32,815 nucleotides of DNA from Gammaproteobacteria bacterium (GCA_028293725.1 JAQGOE010000161.1:1-32815), one strand, 5' to 3'; shown: positions 1-8,622, numbered from the stretch's first letter. The notes: generated by a model from the sequence alone, not told the origin. Numbers and translations: made by a program.

Positions 1-291
1 ACGGACGAGGCCGGGTTGGTGCAACAGGGGCTGAGGCTCCTCGGACTCGGTAGTCGCGCGATTTTACTTAAGGGTGGCCACGCCGATGGTGAGGACGCCG
101 GAGATCTTCTGATCTTGAGCGACCGCACGGTCGAGCGAATAGCGTCGCAGCGCGTAGCCGGCACGAGCCGCGGCACAGGTTGCGCGTTGGCCTCGGCGAT
201 CGCCGCTGGACTGTCGGCCGGAAAACCCCTAAACGAAGCCTGTCGCGCCGCCAAAAACTACGTGCTGGCGATGCTGACGCCCGTCAGTTAA
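1..291 (+). CDS. thiD: Phosphomethylpyrimidine kinase (ThiD-like), C-terminal part
   Basis: The frame is open from base 1 to the TAA at 289-291, so the 5' part of the gene lies outside the window. About 96 residues are visible. They contain ILLKGGH, then an acidic strand, then a GTSRGTGCALASAIAAGLSAG motif, which is the GTG(C/D) anion-hole and catalytic region of ribokinase-fold HMP/HMP-P kinases. The protein ends in a short helix, EACRAAKNYV. ThiD phosphorylates hydroxymethylpyrimidine (phosphate) in the cytoplasm for thiamine biosynthesis. No other thiamine gene is visible downstream. A related ribokinase-fold enzyme such as a pyridoxal kinase cannot be fully excluded from the C-terminus alone, but GTGC followed by SAIAAGL is typical of ThiD. 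Confidence 0.8.
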   Translation, partial: TDEAGLVQQGLRLLGLGSRAILLKGGHADGEDAGDLLILSDRTVERIASQRVAGTSRGTGCALASAIAAGLSAGKPLNEACRAAKNYVLAMLTPVS

Positions 292-564
292 CCGACTGGC
301 CATCCGCCCCGGCGCCTGCTCGCAGGACGTCAAACCGAGGCAAACGCCGCTCTTTCCCATCGGTTGACACCTCCCTGTTACATCGCGCAAATACGTCTGC
401 AGTTGCCGACAACTGTAACCACTGCGCCTGAAATCGCATCACAACTTCTGACTTCTTCGCCCATCGGGTCAACCAACTCCTCCCTACCGCGCTGTGGGGT
501 GCAGGCCAACGCAGTCCGCAAACAACGCGAGGCCGCAGTCAACAACATGTCGGAGGGTAGGGTT
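292..564 (+). promoter_or_regulatory. Intergenic region with a possible promoter for the DUF4382 lipoprotein
   Basis: This 273-bp gap separates the thiD-like end from the lipoprotein start. It contains a perfect TTGACA hexamer at 364-369. About 17-18 bp downstream there is only a poor -10 candidate around 387-393 (GCAAATA). A small CCTGC/GCAGG inverted repeat at 312-323 could be a weak terminator for the upstream gene, but it has no T-run. Nothing else was recognised. Confidence 0.25.
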
Positions 565-2514
565 ATGCAGCTCATTCTTGTGAAGCGCGCCGTGTGCAGC
601 GCATTAGCCGCGGGGGTCGCGGCAACTCTCACCGCATGTGGTGGTGGGGGAGGCACCACAACTCCACCCGCGCAGACGGGCACCGTGCCGCTCATGGTGA
701 GTGATGGTTCGTCCGATGACTGGGCCACAATTGGCGTCAAGATTCTGAGCATCGCGCTCGTGCCGCAGGGTGGCGGAACTTCCGTGACCGTGTATACGGC
801 GCCTGCGCCGGCACCGATGGTCAACCTCGAGCAACTCGATCAGATCGCTGAGATTCTCGGCAATGTAACGGTGCCGGTAGGCACCTATACCGGTGCGACA
901 CTGACCATCAGCGGAAATCCCGGCGATGTCGCGTTGGTGGTGTCTGCCGATCCCGAGGCCGGCTTCGCGGGGACTCCCGGGGTGACCATTGCGTCGGACC
1001 AGATCCAGATTCAAGACACGAAGGGCACATCGGGCAGTCTGACAGTGCCGGTGAATGTGAACTTCGTGTCACCACTGGTGGTAACCACGAGTCAGAACAA
1101 CGCGCTCGATCTCGAGTTCGATCTCTCGCACCCCGCGTTCATTGTCGGCCACACGCCCGTGTTGACGGGCACCACGGTGTGGGCGGTGAATTTCAAGGGG
1201 CCGATACGGCACCGTCCTATCGCCGATATTGCACATCGCGTTTTGCGGCACACCTACGGAACCGTAACCGCGATTGCGTCGGATTCCACTTCGATCACCC
1301 TCACCAAGGATTTCCCGACGCTGCCTGTCGTGAATCCGGAGACTCCGGTGGCGACCTCGGAATCGTTGCAGATTCTGGCTGACGCCACGAACGGAACGAT
1401 CTTCTACGATCTGGATGCGAAGACGACCACGACCATTACGAGCTTTTCGGCCGAGGCGTCGACCCTCGTCGGTAAGTACGTCCGCGTCGCGGCTCGCTAC
1501 CAGGAAAATGGCACGCTCGTCGCCGTACGTGTCTGGGCCAGCAGCACATTCAACAACGTCTGGCTGAGCCCCGAGGGCCACGTGCTGCACGTCAATACTG
1601 CGACTGACGTCATGACGGTTCTCAACGAGTCCGGCGTGCCAGTGCCGCTGACGGTGAATGCGAACACGCAGTTCTTCTACCGGACTCCGGAGAGCGCGCT
1701 TGCCGATGCGACACCGATCGCGACCGGCACGGGTTTTCTAACGAGCAACAATCTCGTGCGCGGCTTCAAAGTACACGCCAGTGTCGTGGATCCTCTCGCG
1801 ACTCCGTTGGTCGCGCAGACGGTCGACATCGAGACCGCGGCGTACTCCGGTACGCTCTCCGCCGCTAACAGTATGGGGTTCACCGACACCCGCAAATTCG
1901 GGACGGCGACCGATGACTACACTGTCTCCCTGGATTACATCGACAGCATGACCGCGAATGGCAAGGACTCGAGCGGCAATGCCATCACGGGGTTCAAGTA
2001 CTGGGACTTCGCCTATCCCACGCTGGTCACCAGCGGCTCGAACGCGACGACTGAGTTCACCGCGGCCACGAATGGCGGCGTGAGCTTCGGAGGTACGGTT
2101 GGAGCCATATCGGCCTCGGGCTTCTCGCGCGCCGTCTGGGGCGACCCGGCGAACTCCACTGGATGGTCGGTGCCGTGGACGATCCTGTTACCCACGCCCA
2201 TCCCTCTCGGAACCGTCGCGACCGCTTACGCGGGCAATGCTTTCACGATGACGGTGACGGGTGGAACGATGCCTGTCACGGTGGACGTGAGCAGCACTTC
2301 GGGCTCGGCGACGCTGGTTTACCAGGTCGACAGGACCAACAATATCGTCACCATCAGCCCGGTCGACATCACGACGAGCGGCGGCCTCACGGCCCTGACG
2401 AACGGGCTCACGGCCGGGGCCCTGGTGAAGGTGTACGGAGTTCCGCAGTCGAACGGCACACTTCAGGCTTACGTGCTGACGTACTACACGGGAACGACGA
2501 TGCCCTCCGACTGA
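565..2514 (+). CDS. DUF4382 domain-containing lipoprotein
   Basis: This 649-residue protein starts at the ATG preceded by GGAGGG at 552-557, seven bases upstream. An in-frame ATG at 547 and a longer open frame from 364 are less well supported. Residues 1-24 form a lipoprotein signal ending in the lipobox LTAC (Cys25), followed by a Gly run and a Thr/Pro linker, so the mature protein should be lipid-anchored. Residues ~38-190 match the DUF4382 pattern (PLMVSDGSSDDWATIGVKILSIAL, then NLEQLDQIAEILGNVTVPVGTYTGATL). The remainder is beta-rich with repeated OB-like segments (YGTVTAIASDSTSITL, EGHVLHVNTATDVMTVL) resembling DUF5666. The function of these proteins is not established; a cell-envelope role is inferred. 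It appears to be monocistronic and is followed by a hairpin. Confidence 0.85.
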   Translation: MQLILVKRAVCSALAAGVAATLTACGGGGGTTTPPAQTGTVPLMVSDGSSDDWATIGVKILSIALVPQGGGTSVTVYTAPAPAPMVNLEQLDQIAEILGNVTVPVGTYTGATLTISGNPGDVALVVSADPEAGFAGTPGVTIASDQIQIQDTKGTSGSLTVPVNVNFVSPLVVTTSQNNALDLEFDLSHPAFIVGHTPVLTGTTVWAVNFKGPIRHRPIADIAHRVLRHTYGTVTAIASDSTSITLTKDFPTLPVVNPETPVATSESLQILADATNGTIFYDLDAKTTTTITSFSAEASTLVGKYVRVAARYQENGTLVAVRVWASSTFNNVWLSPEGHVLHVNTATDVMTVLNESGVPVPLTVNANTQFFYRTPESALADATPIATGTGFLTSNNLVRGFKVHASVVDPLATPLVAQTVDIETAAYSGTLSAANSMGFTDTRKFGTATDDYTVSLDYIDSMTANGKDSSGNAITGFKYWDFAYPTLVTSGSNATTEFTAATNGGVSFGGTVGAISASGFSRAVWGDPANSTGWSVPWTILLPTPIPLGTVATAYAGNAFTMTVTGGTMPVTVDVSSTSGSATLVYQVDRTNNIVTISPVDITTSGGLTALTNGLTAGALVKVYGVPQSNGTLQAYVLTYYTGTTMPSD

Positions 2515-2540
2515 GCGGAGCAGCTCCAGGCACGGGAACC

Positions 2541-2575
2541 GCGGAGTCATGGGCCGGGAAAGCTCATGACTCCGC
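2541..2575 (+). terminator. Hairpin terminator candidate after the DUF4382 gene
   Basis: GCGGAGTCATG at 2541-2551 and CATGACTCCGC at 2565-2575 form a perfect 11-bp stem with a 13-nt loop, 27 bp after the stop codon. There is no T-tract after it, so it may be a weak or Rho-assisted terminator, or a 3'-end stabilising hairpin. Confidence 0.5.
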
Positions 2576-2609
2576 ATCGTCGTGTTCGGAGTGATAAGCT
2601 TAGCGCGTG

Positions 2610-3143
2610 ATGCTACGAATACTCGCGATTGCAACGGCTCTTGGGGTCACGGCGCTGGCTCAGGCGCAGACACCTACCCAGCCTTCCTCCGATATCCCGC
2701 CGAGCCTGCAGGCTCCCCCCGGTGAAAAGCTCATCCTCCAGGCGCATGCCACCGGGTGGCAGATCTACACCTGTGGTGCGGGCACCGATGGCAAGCCGCT
2801 GTGGACGCTCAAGGCCCCTGATGCGGATCTCCATGATGAAAAGGGCGCGGTGATCGGCCATCACGCCGCGGGTCCGTCCTGGAAATACAAGGACGGAAGC
2901 CAGGTCATCGGCAAGGCGACCGCGCACGCGGATGCGCCGGACATGAAATCCATAGCCTGGTTGTTGGTGTCTGCTATCGGGCACTCGGGCGATGGCCTGT
3001 TTGCCGACGTAACCCACATCCAGCGTGTTCATACCGAAGGTGGCCAGCCGCCGGCCGCTTCTGAATGCGATCCCGCGAAACCGAGCGCCGCGGCCCGCAG
3101 CAGCTATACGGCCGACTATTACTTTTACGCGCCTGCGAAGTAG
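2610..3143 (+). CDS. DUF3455 domain-containing secreted protein
   Basis: About 177 residues. The first ATG at 2610 is immediately preceded by an in-frame GTG at 2607, and neither has a convincing Shine-Dalgarno site. Residues 1-19 (MLRILAIATALGVTALAQA) look like a cleavable Sec signal peptide. The mature part follows the DUF3455 pattern: PPGEKLILQAHATGWQIYTC near the N-terminus, PSWKYKDGSQVIGKATAHADAPD in the middle, IAWLLVSAIGHSGDGLFADVTHIQRVHTEGG, and a final YTADYYFYAP. Members are secreted or periplasmic, and their biochemical function is unknown. The two cysteines (in IYTCG and SECDP) could form a disulfide. The next gene begins 9 bp after the stop, so co-transcription with the ribonuclease is possible. 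Confidence 0.85.
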   Translation: MLRILAIATALGVTALAQAQTPTQPSSDIPPSLQAPPGEKLILQAHATGWQIYTCGAGTDGKPLWTLKAPDADLHDEKGAVIGHHAAGPSWKYKDGSQVIGKATAHADAPDMKSIAWLLVSAIGHSGDGLFADVTHIQRVHTEGGQPPAASECDPAKPSAAARSSYTADYYFYAPAK

Positions 3144-3152
3144 CTATTCTCC

Positions 3153-4595
3153 ATGGACGATTTGAAGCGCATCGCCCATCGAGCGATGCTCGATCACGGC
3201 TTACAGCCGGATTTCTCGGCCGACGAGTTGGCGCAGGCGAGCTCGATCACACAGCCGGCCGTCGATCCCACCATCCGCGATCTGCGCGGTTTGCTGTGGG
3301 CTTCCATCGACAATGACGATTCCCAGGACCTGGATCAGCTCTCGGTCGCGGAGCCGCTCCCCGGCGGGGCGGTGAAGATTCTCGTGGCGATCGCCGACGT
3401 CGATGCCACCGTGAAGATCGGCACGCCAATAGACGACCACGCGCGTGCAAATACAACGTCCGTTTACACGGCAGCGCAGATTTTTCCAATGCTTCCCGAG
3501 AAGCTCTCGACTAACCTGACTTCCCTGGCGGATGGGCAGGAGCGTGTCAGCCTCGTGATTGAAATGACGATCGACGCCGGTGGCACGGTGACCGGGTCCG
3601 ACATCTACCGGGCGCAGGTTCGCAATCGCGCCAAGCTCGCTTACAACAGTGTCGCTGCGTGGCTGGACGGCAAGGCGGCGCCGCCCGCGCCGGTTGCGGC
3701 TGTCCCGGGAATGGAGCAGCAGATCCGCATCCAGGACCAGGTGGCGCAGGCGCTGAAGCGGGTGCGACGCGAACACGGTGCGCTCACGTTGGAAACGATC
3801 GAAGCACGTGCTGTGTTCGATCGCGGTACCCTGAGCGATCTGCGTGCCGACGAGCGTAATCGCGCCAAGGATCTCATCGAGGACTTCATGGTCGCCGCGA
3901 ACGGCGTGACCGCGAGATTTCTCGAGAGCAAGGGCTTTCCCTCGCTGCGCCGGATATTACGCACTCCGGAGCGTTGGAACCGAATCGCTGCCCTGGCGTT
4001 GGAATTGGGTGAGCGCCTGCCAACGACGCCCGATGCCATGGCTTTGAACGTCTTCCTGGCGAAGCGTCGCGACGCCGATCCGCTGCGGTTTCCCGATCTC
4101 TCCTTGTGTATCGTGAAGTTGCTCGGCAAAGGTGAGTACGCACTCAAACGCCCGGGGCAGGACACGCCCGGACACTTTGGACTGGCGGTCACGGACTACA
4201 CTCACTCCACCGCGCCGAATCGTCGCTTCCCCGATCTCATCACCCATCGGTTGGTCAAGGCGGCGCTCGAAGGCGCTAAACTACCGTACACGCTGGACGA
4301 GTTGGACTCGCTCGCGCAGCATTGCACCGAGCAACAGGGTAACGCGGATAAGGTCGAGCGCTCCGTACGAAAGTCCGCGGCGGCACTCCTGCTGGCCCGG
4401 CAGATCGGGCAGCGCTTCGATGCGATTGTCACCGGTGCGTCGGATAAGGGAACATGGGTGCGCATTCCAGACCCCGTTGCCGAGGGCCGGGTGATCAGGG
4501 GATTCGAGGGGCTGGATGTGGGCGACCGGGTTCGCGTGGAACTCGTTCATACCGACGCGGCCCGCGGTTTTATCGATTTCGCGCGTTCCGGGTAG
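3153..4595 (+). CDS. RNB domain-containing ribonuclease (RNase II/R-like, short form)
   Basis: This 480-residue protein lacks the N-terminal cold-shock domains of RNase II and RNase R. The RNB catalytic domain begins near residue 40. The metal-binding motif is IDNDDSQDLDQ (residues 52-62). D53, D59 and D61 align with the first three RNase II aspartates, while the fourth is Gln62. Other family marks are ARANTTSVYTAAQIFPMLPEKLSTNLTSL and TDYTHSTAPNRRFPDLITHRLV. Residues ~418-478 resemble an S1-type OB fold (FDAIVTGASDKGTWVRI...GDRVRVELV). It probably acts as a cytoplasmic 3'-5' exoribonuclease, but substrate and activity are unproven. The ATG at 3153 follows the DUF3455 stop by 9 bp and begins an MDDLKRIAHRAM helix usual for this short subfamily. 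Confidence 0.88.
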   Translation: MDDLKRIAHRAMLDHGLQPDFSADELAQASSITQPAVDPTIRDLRGLLWASIDNDDSQDLDQLSVAEPLPGGAVKILVAIADVDATVKIGTPIDDHARANTTSVYTAAQIFPMLPEKLSTNLTSLADGQERVSLVIEMTIDAGGTVTGSDIYRAQVRNRAKLAYNSVAAWLDGKAAPPAPVAAVPGMEQQIRIQDQVAQALKRVRREHGALTLETIEARAVFDRGTLSDLRADERNRAKDLIEDFMVAANGVTARFLESKGFPSLRRILRTPERWNRIAALALELGERLPTTPDAMALNVFLAKRRDADPLRFPDLSLCIVKLLGKGEYALKRPGQDTPGHFGLAVTDYTHSTAPNRRFPDLITHRLVKAALEGAKLPYTLDELDSLAQHCTEQQGNADKVERSVRKSAAALLLARQIGQRFDAIVTGASDKGTWVRIPDPVAEGRVIRGFEGLDVGDRVRVELVHTDAARGFIDFARSG

Positions 4596-4666
4596 CCCTT
4601 GATGTGCGGGGGGGTCGCCCGCAGTTAAGGGCGAGGATCCTTGGCTTCAGACTGAGGCGGAGACAC

Positions 4667-5548
4667 ATGGTAATGCTCAAGCGGATTGCAGCTCCTTTGG
4701 CCCTGGTTATGGTTCTGGCTTGCGCCGGTCCGGTGCTGGCCGCTGAACCCACGGTAGACCAGGTGTACCAGGCGGCTCGCTCGGGTCACCTGGTTGAGGC
4801 GCAGCAGCTCATGGACCAGGTGCTGCGTGATAAACCCAATAGTGCCAAGGCGCACTATGTGGAGGCAGAACTCTCTGCTCGGGCAGGGAATTTCGCGCGG
4901 GGACGGCAGGAATTAGCGACGGCAGAGCGGCTGGATCCCAGCGGCGCCTACGCAAAGCCTGAGGCTTTGGCGGCGCTGCAGCGGGAGCTGGCTCGCGGAG
5001 AGTCGCGCGGACCGACTGGCAACTACTCCGTTGCTCCGCGGGTGGTTGAGCGTCGCAACTCCTCATTCCCGTGGCCCATCATTCTCTTAGTGGTTGCTGG
5101 CGTGGTCATTGCCTGGGCTCTCCTGAGCCGGCGCCGTCCGCCGCAGTATGGTGGCTATCCGCAGTATCCGGGTGGCGTGCCTCCGGGAGGCGTTCCCGGC
5201 GGTGGCTATGGTGGCCCCGCGGGCTACGGCCCCGCTGGCTATGGTCCTCCCATGGGTGGCGGCGGCATGGGTTCCGGCATCGTGGGCGGCCTGGCGAGTG
5301 GTCTCGCGATCGGCGCGGGTGTGGCTGCCGGCGAGGAGCTGGTCCATCACTTCACCGACCGTGACGGTAACCGCGTAGAGGCGCCTCCCGGCTATGTCCC
5401 CCCGCCGCCTGACGACAACGGCAACATGGGTGGGAATGACTTCGGCACCTCCGGCGACAGCTCCTCCTGGGACGATAACAGCGGGGGTTCCTTCGGCGGT
5501 GGCGATAGCGGCGGCGACAGTGGCGGCGGTGGTGGCGACTGGACCTGA
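4667..5548 (+). CDS. TPR-like protein with one membrane segment and a Gly-rich tail
   Basis: About 293 residues. The ATG at 4667 has GGCGGAG (4656-4662) close upstream; an ATG at 4673 is the alternative. The order is a signal peptide (1-26, ending VLAAEP), two TPR-like helical repeats (28-60 and 62-95; QAARSGHLVEAQQLMDQVL, ELSARAGNFARGRQELATAERLD), a linker, a transmembrane helix (136-153, PWPIILLVVAGVVIAWALL), then a Gly/Pro/Tyr-rich segment (~160-225) and a Ser/Asp/Gly-rich tail ending in DWT. The layout suggests an envelope protein with periplasmic TPRs and a low-complexity tail. Similar proteins occur in many proteobacteria without a defined role. Nothing in the sequence indicates an enzymatic activity. 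Confidence 0.8.
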   Translation: MVMLKRIAAPLALVMVLACAGPVLAAEPTVDQVYQAARSGHLVEAQQLMDQVLRDKPNSAKAHYVEAELSARAGNFARGRQELATAERLDPSGAYAKPEALAALQRELARGESRGPTGNYSVAPRVVERRNSSFPWPIILLVVAGVVIAWALLSRRRPPQYGGYPQYPGGVPPGGVPGGGYGGPAGYGPAGYGPPMGGGGMGSGIVGGLASGLAIGAGVAAGEELVHHFTDRDGNRVEAPPGYVPPPPDDNGNMGGNDFGTSGDSSSWDDNSGGSFGGGDSGGDSGGGGGDWT

Positions 5549-5560
5549 CGGGTAGTTCTT

Positions 5561-5588
5561 GAGGCGCGTCCCCCTCGGGGCGCGCCTC
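5561..5588 (+). terminator. Strong hairpin between two genes, just before a start codon
   Basis: GAGGCGCG at 5561-5568 pairs with CGCGCCTC at 5581-5588. CCCC (5570-5573) then pairs with GGGG (5577-5580), leaving a bulged T and a 3-nt loop. The hairpin lies 12 bp after one stop codon and 7 bp before the next ATG (5596). There is no T-run. The only Shine-Dalgarno-like bases for the next gene (GGGG) are inside the stem, so it may control translation as well as, or instead of, terminating transcription. Confidence 0.5.
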
Positions 5589-5595
5589 GCCTCAC

Positions 5596-6840
5596 ATGCT
5601 GGATTCCGACCAACTTGCCGCGCGTGCTGACCGTATCCGGGCGAGTGGTTTGTTGGGTCGTTCCGGACAGCTGAGTCGTCTGTTCGATTATCTCGTCGAA
5701 TGCTCCGTCCAGGGAAAGTCCCCGAAGGAGATCGACATAGCCGTCGAGGCACTCGGTCGCGGTGCTGAGTTCGACGTTACGCAGGACGCGGTGGTGCGCG
5801 TCTACGTGCACAAGCTCCGACGCCGGCTCGAAGAGTTCTACGGCGGTCCGGGCAGCGAAGAGTCAGAGCGCATCGTCATCGCTCGTGGGGAGTATCGACT
5901 TTCCCTGGAGCCGAACGAGGCCGCCATCGCGAAGCCGTTGGTTGCGGCGCCTGCGGAACAGCCGACCTCCATCAAGAAGTGGCTCATCGGGGCACTGGCC
6001 GTGTCCCTCATCCTCAACATTGTGTTTCTGGGCCTTGCCCGTTTCCGGCAACAGCCGGTCGATGCCGCTATGGCACGTGTGCGGGCAAATCCCATCTGGG
6101 CGCCGATTCTCGGCGACGATCTTCCCATTGTCATCGTGGTCGGCGACTACTACATCTTCGGCGAAACCGACGAGTCGATGAATGTGAAGCGCATGATCCG
6201 CGAATTCGAGATCAACTCGCACCGCGAGCTCGAGCAATACACCCAGGATCATCCGGAGGTTGCCGACCGGTATATGGATCTCGGGCTGACGTATCTGCCA
6301 ACCTCCGTGGCGCCGGCGCTGCGTGAGTTGATGCCCCTGTTGGCTTCCGCCGGAAAGCGGGTGCGCGTGGTGTTGGCTTCCGAGATGACTCCCGACCTGC
6401 TCACGCGTGCTGACATCATCTACGTCGGCTATCTGAGTGGCATGGGTATGTTACGCCGGCTTATTTTCGCCGGCTCGCAGTTCGCGATCGGCGATACTTA
6501 CGATGAGCTGATCGATCGCAAGAGCGGTCATCACTATGTGAGCCAAAGTAGCAGCCTGTGGCGCGGCGATCCCAGCTACCGGGATTACGGCTATTTCTCC
6601 ACATTCGCCGGCTCCAACGGCAACAGGGTCGTCGTCGTAGCGGGCACGCGTGACGTGGCCCTCGCCAACACGGCGGAGGCCATAACGCGTCCGGAATCGA
6701 TGGAACGGTTGGCTGCGCAATCGGGCAGTCGCAGGGACTTCGAAGCCCTGTACGAGGTGTACGGTATGGAGGGGACGAACGTGGACAGCAAACTGCTGAC
6801 CACGGCGCCCCTCAACACCGCCGCGATATGGAGAAACTGA
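5596..6840 (+). CDS. Membrane-anchored protein with a winged-helix-like N-terminal domain
   Basis: This 414-residue protein has no clear ribosome binding site; the ATG at 5596 is the only plausible start. Residues ~15-105 resemble the N-terminal DNA-binding-like domain of proteins whose diagnostic pattern is LFDYLVE..., EIDIAVEALGRGAEFD, DAVVRVYVHKLRRRLEEFY. The last part is comparable to the recognition helix of OmpR/CadC winged helices. A single transmembrane helix follows at 129-148 (WLIGALAVSLILNIVFLGLA). Residues ~160-414 form a globular domain beginning with PIWAPILGDDLPIVIVVGDYYIFGE that I cannot assign. By topology it resembles CadC/ToxR regulators: cytoplasmic DNA binding plus a periplasmic sensor. 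That role is inferred; target and signal are unknown. It converges on the S10 peptidase gene with only 3 bp between the two. Confidence 0.8.
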   Translation: MLDSDQLAARADRIRASGLLGRSGQLSRLFDYLVECSVQGKSPKEIDIAVEALGRGAEFDVTQDAVVRVYVHKLRRRLEEFYGGPGSEESERIVIARGEYRLSLEPNEAAIAKPLVAAPAEQPTSIKKWLIGALAVSLILNIVFLGLARFRQQPVDAAMARVRANPIWAPILGDDLPIVIVVGDYYIFGETDESMNVKRMIREFEINSHRELEQYTQDHPEVADRYMDLGLTYLPTSVAPALRELMPLLASAGKRVRVVLASEMTPDLLTRADIIYVGYLSGMGMLRRLIFAGSQFAIGDTYDELIDRKSGHHYVSQSSSLWRGDPSYRDYGYFSTFAGSNGNRVVVVAGTRDVALANTAEAITRPESMERLAAQSGSRRDFEALYEVYGMEGTNVDSKLLTTAPLNTAAIWRN

Positions 6841-6843
6841 CGC

Positions 6844-8493
6844 TCAGTGCGTCTTGTTGATGAAGGCCGCTACGTTGTCGTGGAGCGCCTTCAGGTCCGG
6901 CTCATGTGCATACACCATGTGACCGGACGTGTAGAAGTGCATTTCCATATTCGCCTGTAGCGACTTCTGCATCGGAAGTTGCTCGAGCTCCCACTGAGCG
7001 GCAAAGAACGGGGTGGCGAGGTCGAAGTAGCCACCATTCAACTGCACCTTGAGATTGGGGTTTTGTTTCATCGCCGCCGCGAGATCGGGCATGACGTTCA
7101 TGCTCGTCGGAACCTTGCTGCTCGAGCCTGGTGGCTGGTGGAGGAAGTCCCAGGTCCTTTCGACGTCATTTTCGGCCTTGTAGATCTTGTGCTCGCCGAA
7201 CTTCAACGTTTTGCGCACGTAGTCGTTGAATGCAGAGACGTACGCCGAGGAGATCGCCGCGGACTGCGGATCGTACTCCGCCTCCTTGCTCATTGGATCG
7301 AGCGTGGGACCGGAGAAACGGCTGTCCAGGCGACCGGCGGTGACCTCACTACCTAACAGGGTCTTGTCGAATTCCCCACCATTCACACGCAGGTCGGCCT
7401 GCTCGATGTATTGTTGGGGTAGACCGGTGTACTCGTGGAGTTTGGCGGCGATGGCTGCTTTGTGCTCGGCCGACAGCCTGGAGCCCTCCATGAGCGCGTG
7501 CCAGTAGTCGCCGAGTGCGAACTGCTCCACTTCGGCGAGGAACGGCTCGAGCGCCGGCGGCTGGTTCGGCAGTTTATGGTGATACCAGGCCGTCGCGGCG
7601 TAGGTGGGGAGGGCGAGGACGTAAGGCTGATCGACACCCGGGTTGAACTGGGGTGAGTCCACGCTGTCGTCCATTGCGAGAAAAGCCGAGAGGAGAATGA
7701 TGCCGTTCAGATCGAGAGCCTTCTCGTTCTGGAGGACGTACGCGAGCACCGAGGCGCGCGTCGTTCCGTAGCTCTCGCCGAAGAGATATTTCGGCGAGTT
7801 CCACCGTCCGTGGCGGGACAGAAATTCGACGATGAAGTTGGCAAAGGCATGCGCGTCTTCGTCCACTCCGTAGAAGGCCTTCTCTTTTTCAGTGCCCCGG
7901 AGGTGACTGAAGCCGGTGCCCGGTGCGTCGACAAAGACCAGGTCGCTGGCATCCAGCAGGCTGAATTCATTGTCGACGAGCTTGTAGGGAGCCGCCGGGC
8001 TGTGCGAGTCATCCTTGGTCAGCACTCGCTTGGGGCCGAAAGCGCCCATGTGGAGCCACACGCTGGACGACCCCGGGCCGCCATTGAAGATAAAAGTGAT
8101 GGGCCGTTGCGGGTTCTCGTGGTCGCCCTGGAAGTAGGCGACGTAGGACATGGAGACCTCGGGCAGGCGCGGCGGTGGCGATCCGTCGTGGTCGCCGTGA
8201 TCCGGTGGGTCGTCGTCGAGCGGGTCTTTCTGGTGAACGACCAGAAGGCCGGCCTCCGCCTGGTAGGCGACCTTGCGGCCCGCTACGGTGATGGTGTTCT
8301 GCGTGACCTGGCTTTCATCGGCCAGATGCCGCGGATTGTTGTCCTTGTCCTTGTCTTTCTCCTCGGAGGATTCGGACTTCGTGTTCTGGTGCTCCGTTTC
8401 CTTGGCCTGCAGCAGGCCGGAGCCCGCAAGCAATGTTGCGCAAAGGGTGAGGACGACGGGGAAATAGCGGCGATTCAGGGTCAAAGCGGCCAC
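6844..8493 (-). CDS. S10 family serine carboxypeptidase-like protein
   Basis: 549 residues from a GTG at 8493. A TTG at 8484 is an alternative that would place AAGGTGG at a better spacing. Residues 1-30 are a signal peptide (VVLTLCATLLAGSGLLQA), followed by a highly charged Glu/Lys/Asp linker to about residue 52. S10 marks are FIFNGGPGSSSVW (137-141 oxyanion region), LFGESYGTTRAS (nucleophile Ser241), YFDLATPF (Asp491) and TSGHMVY (His525), so the triad is complete. The protein is predicted to be periplasmic or secreted and to remove C-terminal residues from peptides. Bacterial members are often annotated only as S10 peptidases, and substrates are unknown. It is the first member of the exoenzyme cluster, with its own TATAAT-like promoter candidate upstream. 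Confidence 0.9.
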   Translation of the reverse strand: MAALTLNRRYFPVVLTLCATLLAGSGLLQAKETEHQNTKSESSEEKDKDKDNNPRHLADESQVTQNTITVAGRKVAYQAEAGLLVVHQKDPLDDDPPDHGDHDGSPPPRLPEVSMSYVAYFQGDHENPQRPITFIFNGGPGSSSVWLHMGAFGPKRVLTKDDSHSPAAPYKLVDNEFSLLDASDLVFVDAPGTGFSHLRGTEKEKAFYGVDEDAHAFANFIVEFLSRHGRWNSPKYLFGESYGTTRASVLAYVLQNEKALDLNGIILLSAFLAMDDSVDSPQFNPGVDQPYVLALPTYAATAWYHHKLPNQPPALEPFLAEVEQFALGDYWHALMEGSRLSAEHKAAIAAKLHEYTGLPQQYIEQADLRVNGGEFDKTLLGSEVTAGRLDSRFSGPTLDPMSKEAEYDPQSAAISSAYVSAFNDYVRKTLKFGEHKIYKAENDVERTWDFLHQPPGSSSKVPTSMNVMPDLAAAMKQNPNLKVQLNGGYFDLATPFFAAQWELEQLPMQKSLQANMEMHFYTSGHMVYAHEPDLKALHDNVAAFINKTH

Positions 8494-8517
8494 CTTGCTG
8501 AAGTTACGGCGGCCGGC

Positions 8518-8523
8518 ATTATA
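8518..8523 (-). promoter_or_regulatory. Candidate -10 element for the S10 peptidase
   Basis: On the minus strand a perfect TATAAT lies 25-30 bp upstream of the S10 start codon, in an otherwise very GC-rich stretch. I see no good -35 hexamer 16-18 bp further upstream, so activity would probably need an activator or an extended element. A transcript starting here would have a very short leader. Confidence 0.35.
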
Positions 8524-8622
8524 GAAGCGGGCGGCGGGAACGAGCTGAGTTTCCTGACAGGCGCTGCGGCAGAGCGCTTGGCCGGTGCGGCGGGCCGAGT
8601 GACCGGCGAGGGGCGCCCCGGA

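Noticed and set aside
8610..8619. GGGGCGCCCC palindrome just after the S8 peptidase stop, considered as a terminator
   Set aside because: It has no loop and no T-run; at this GC content such short palindromes are common. It may contribute weakly but cannot be called.
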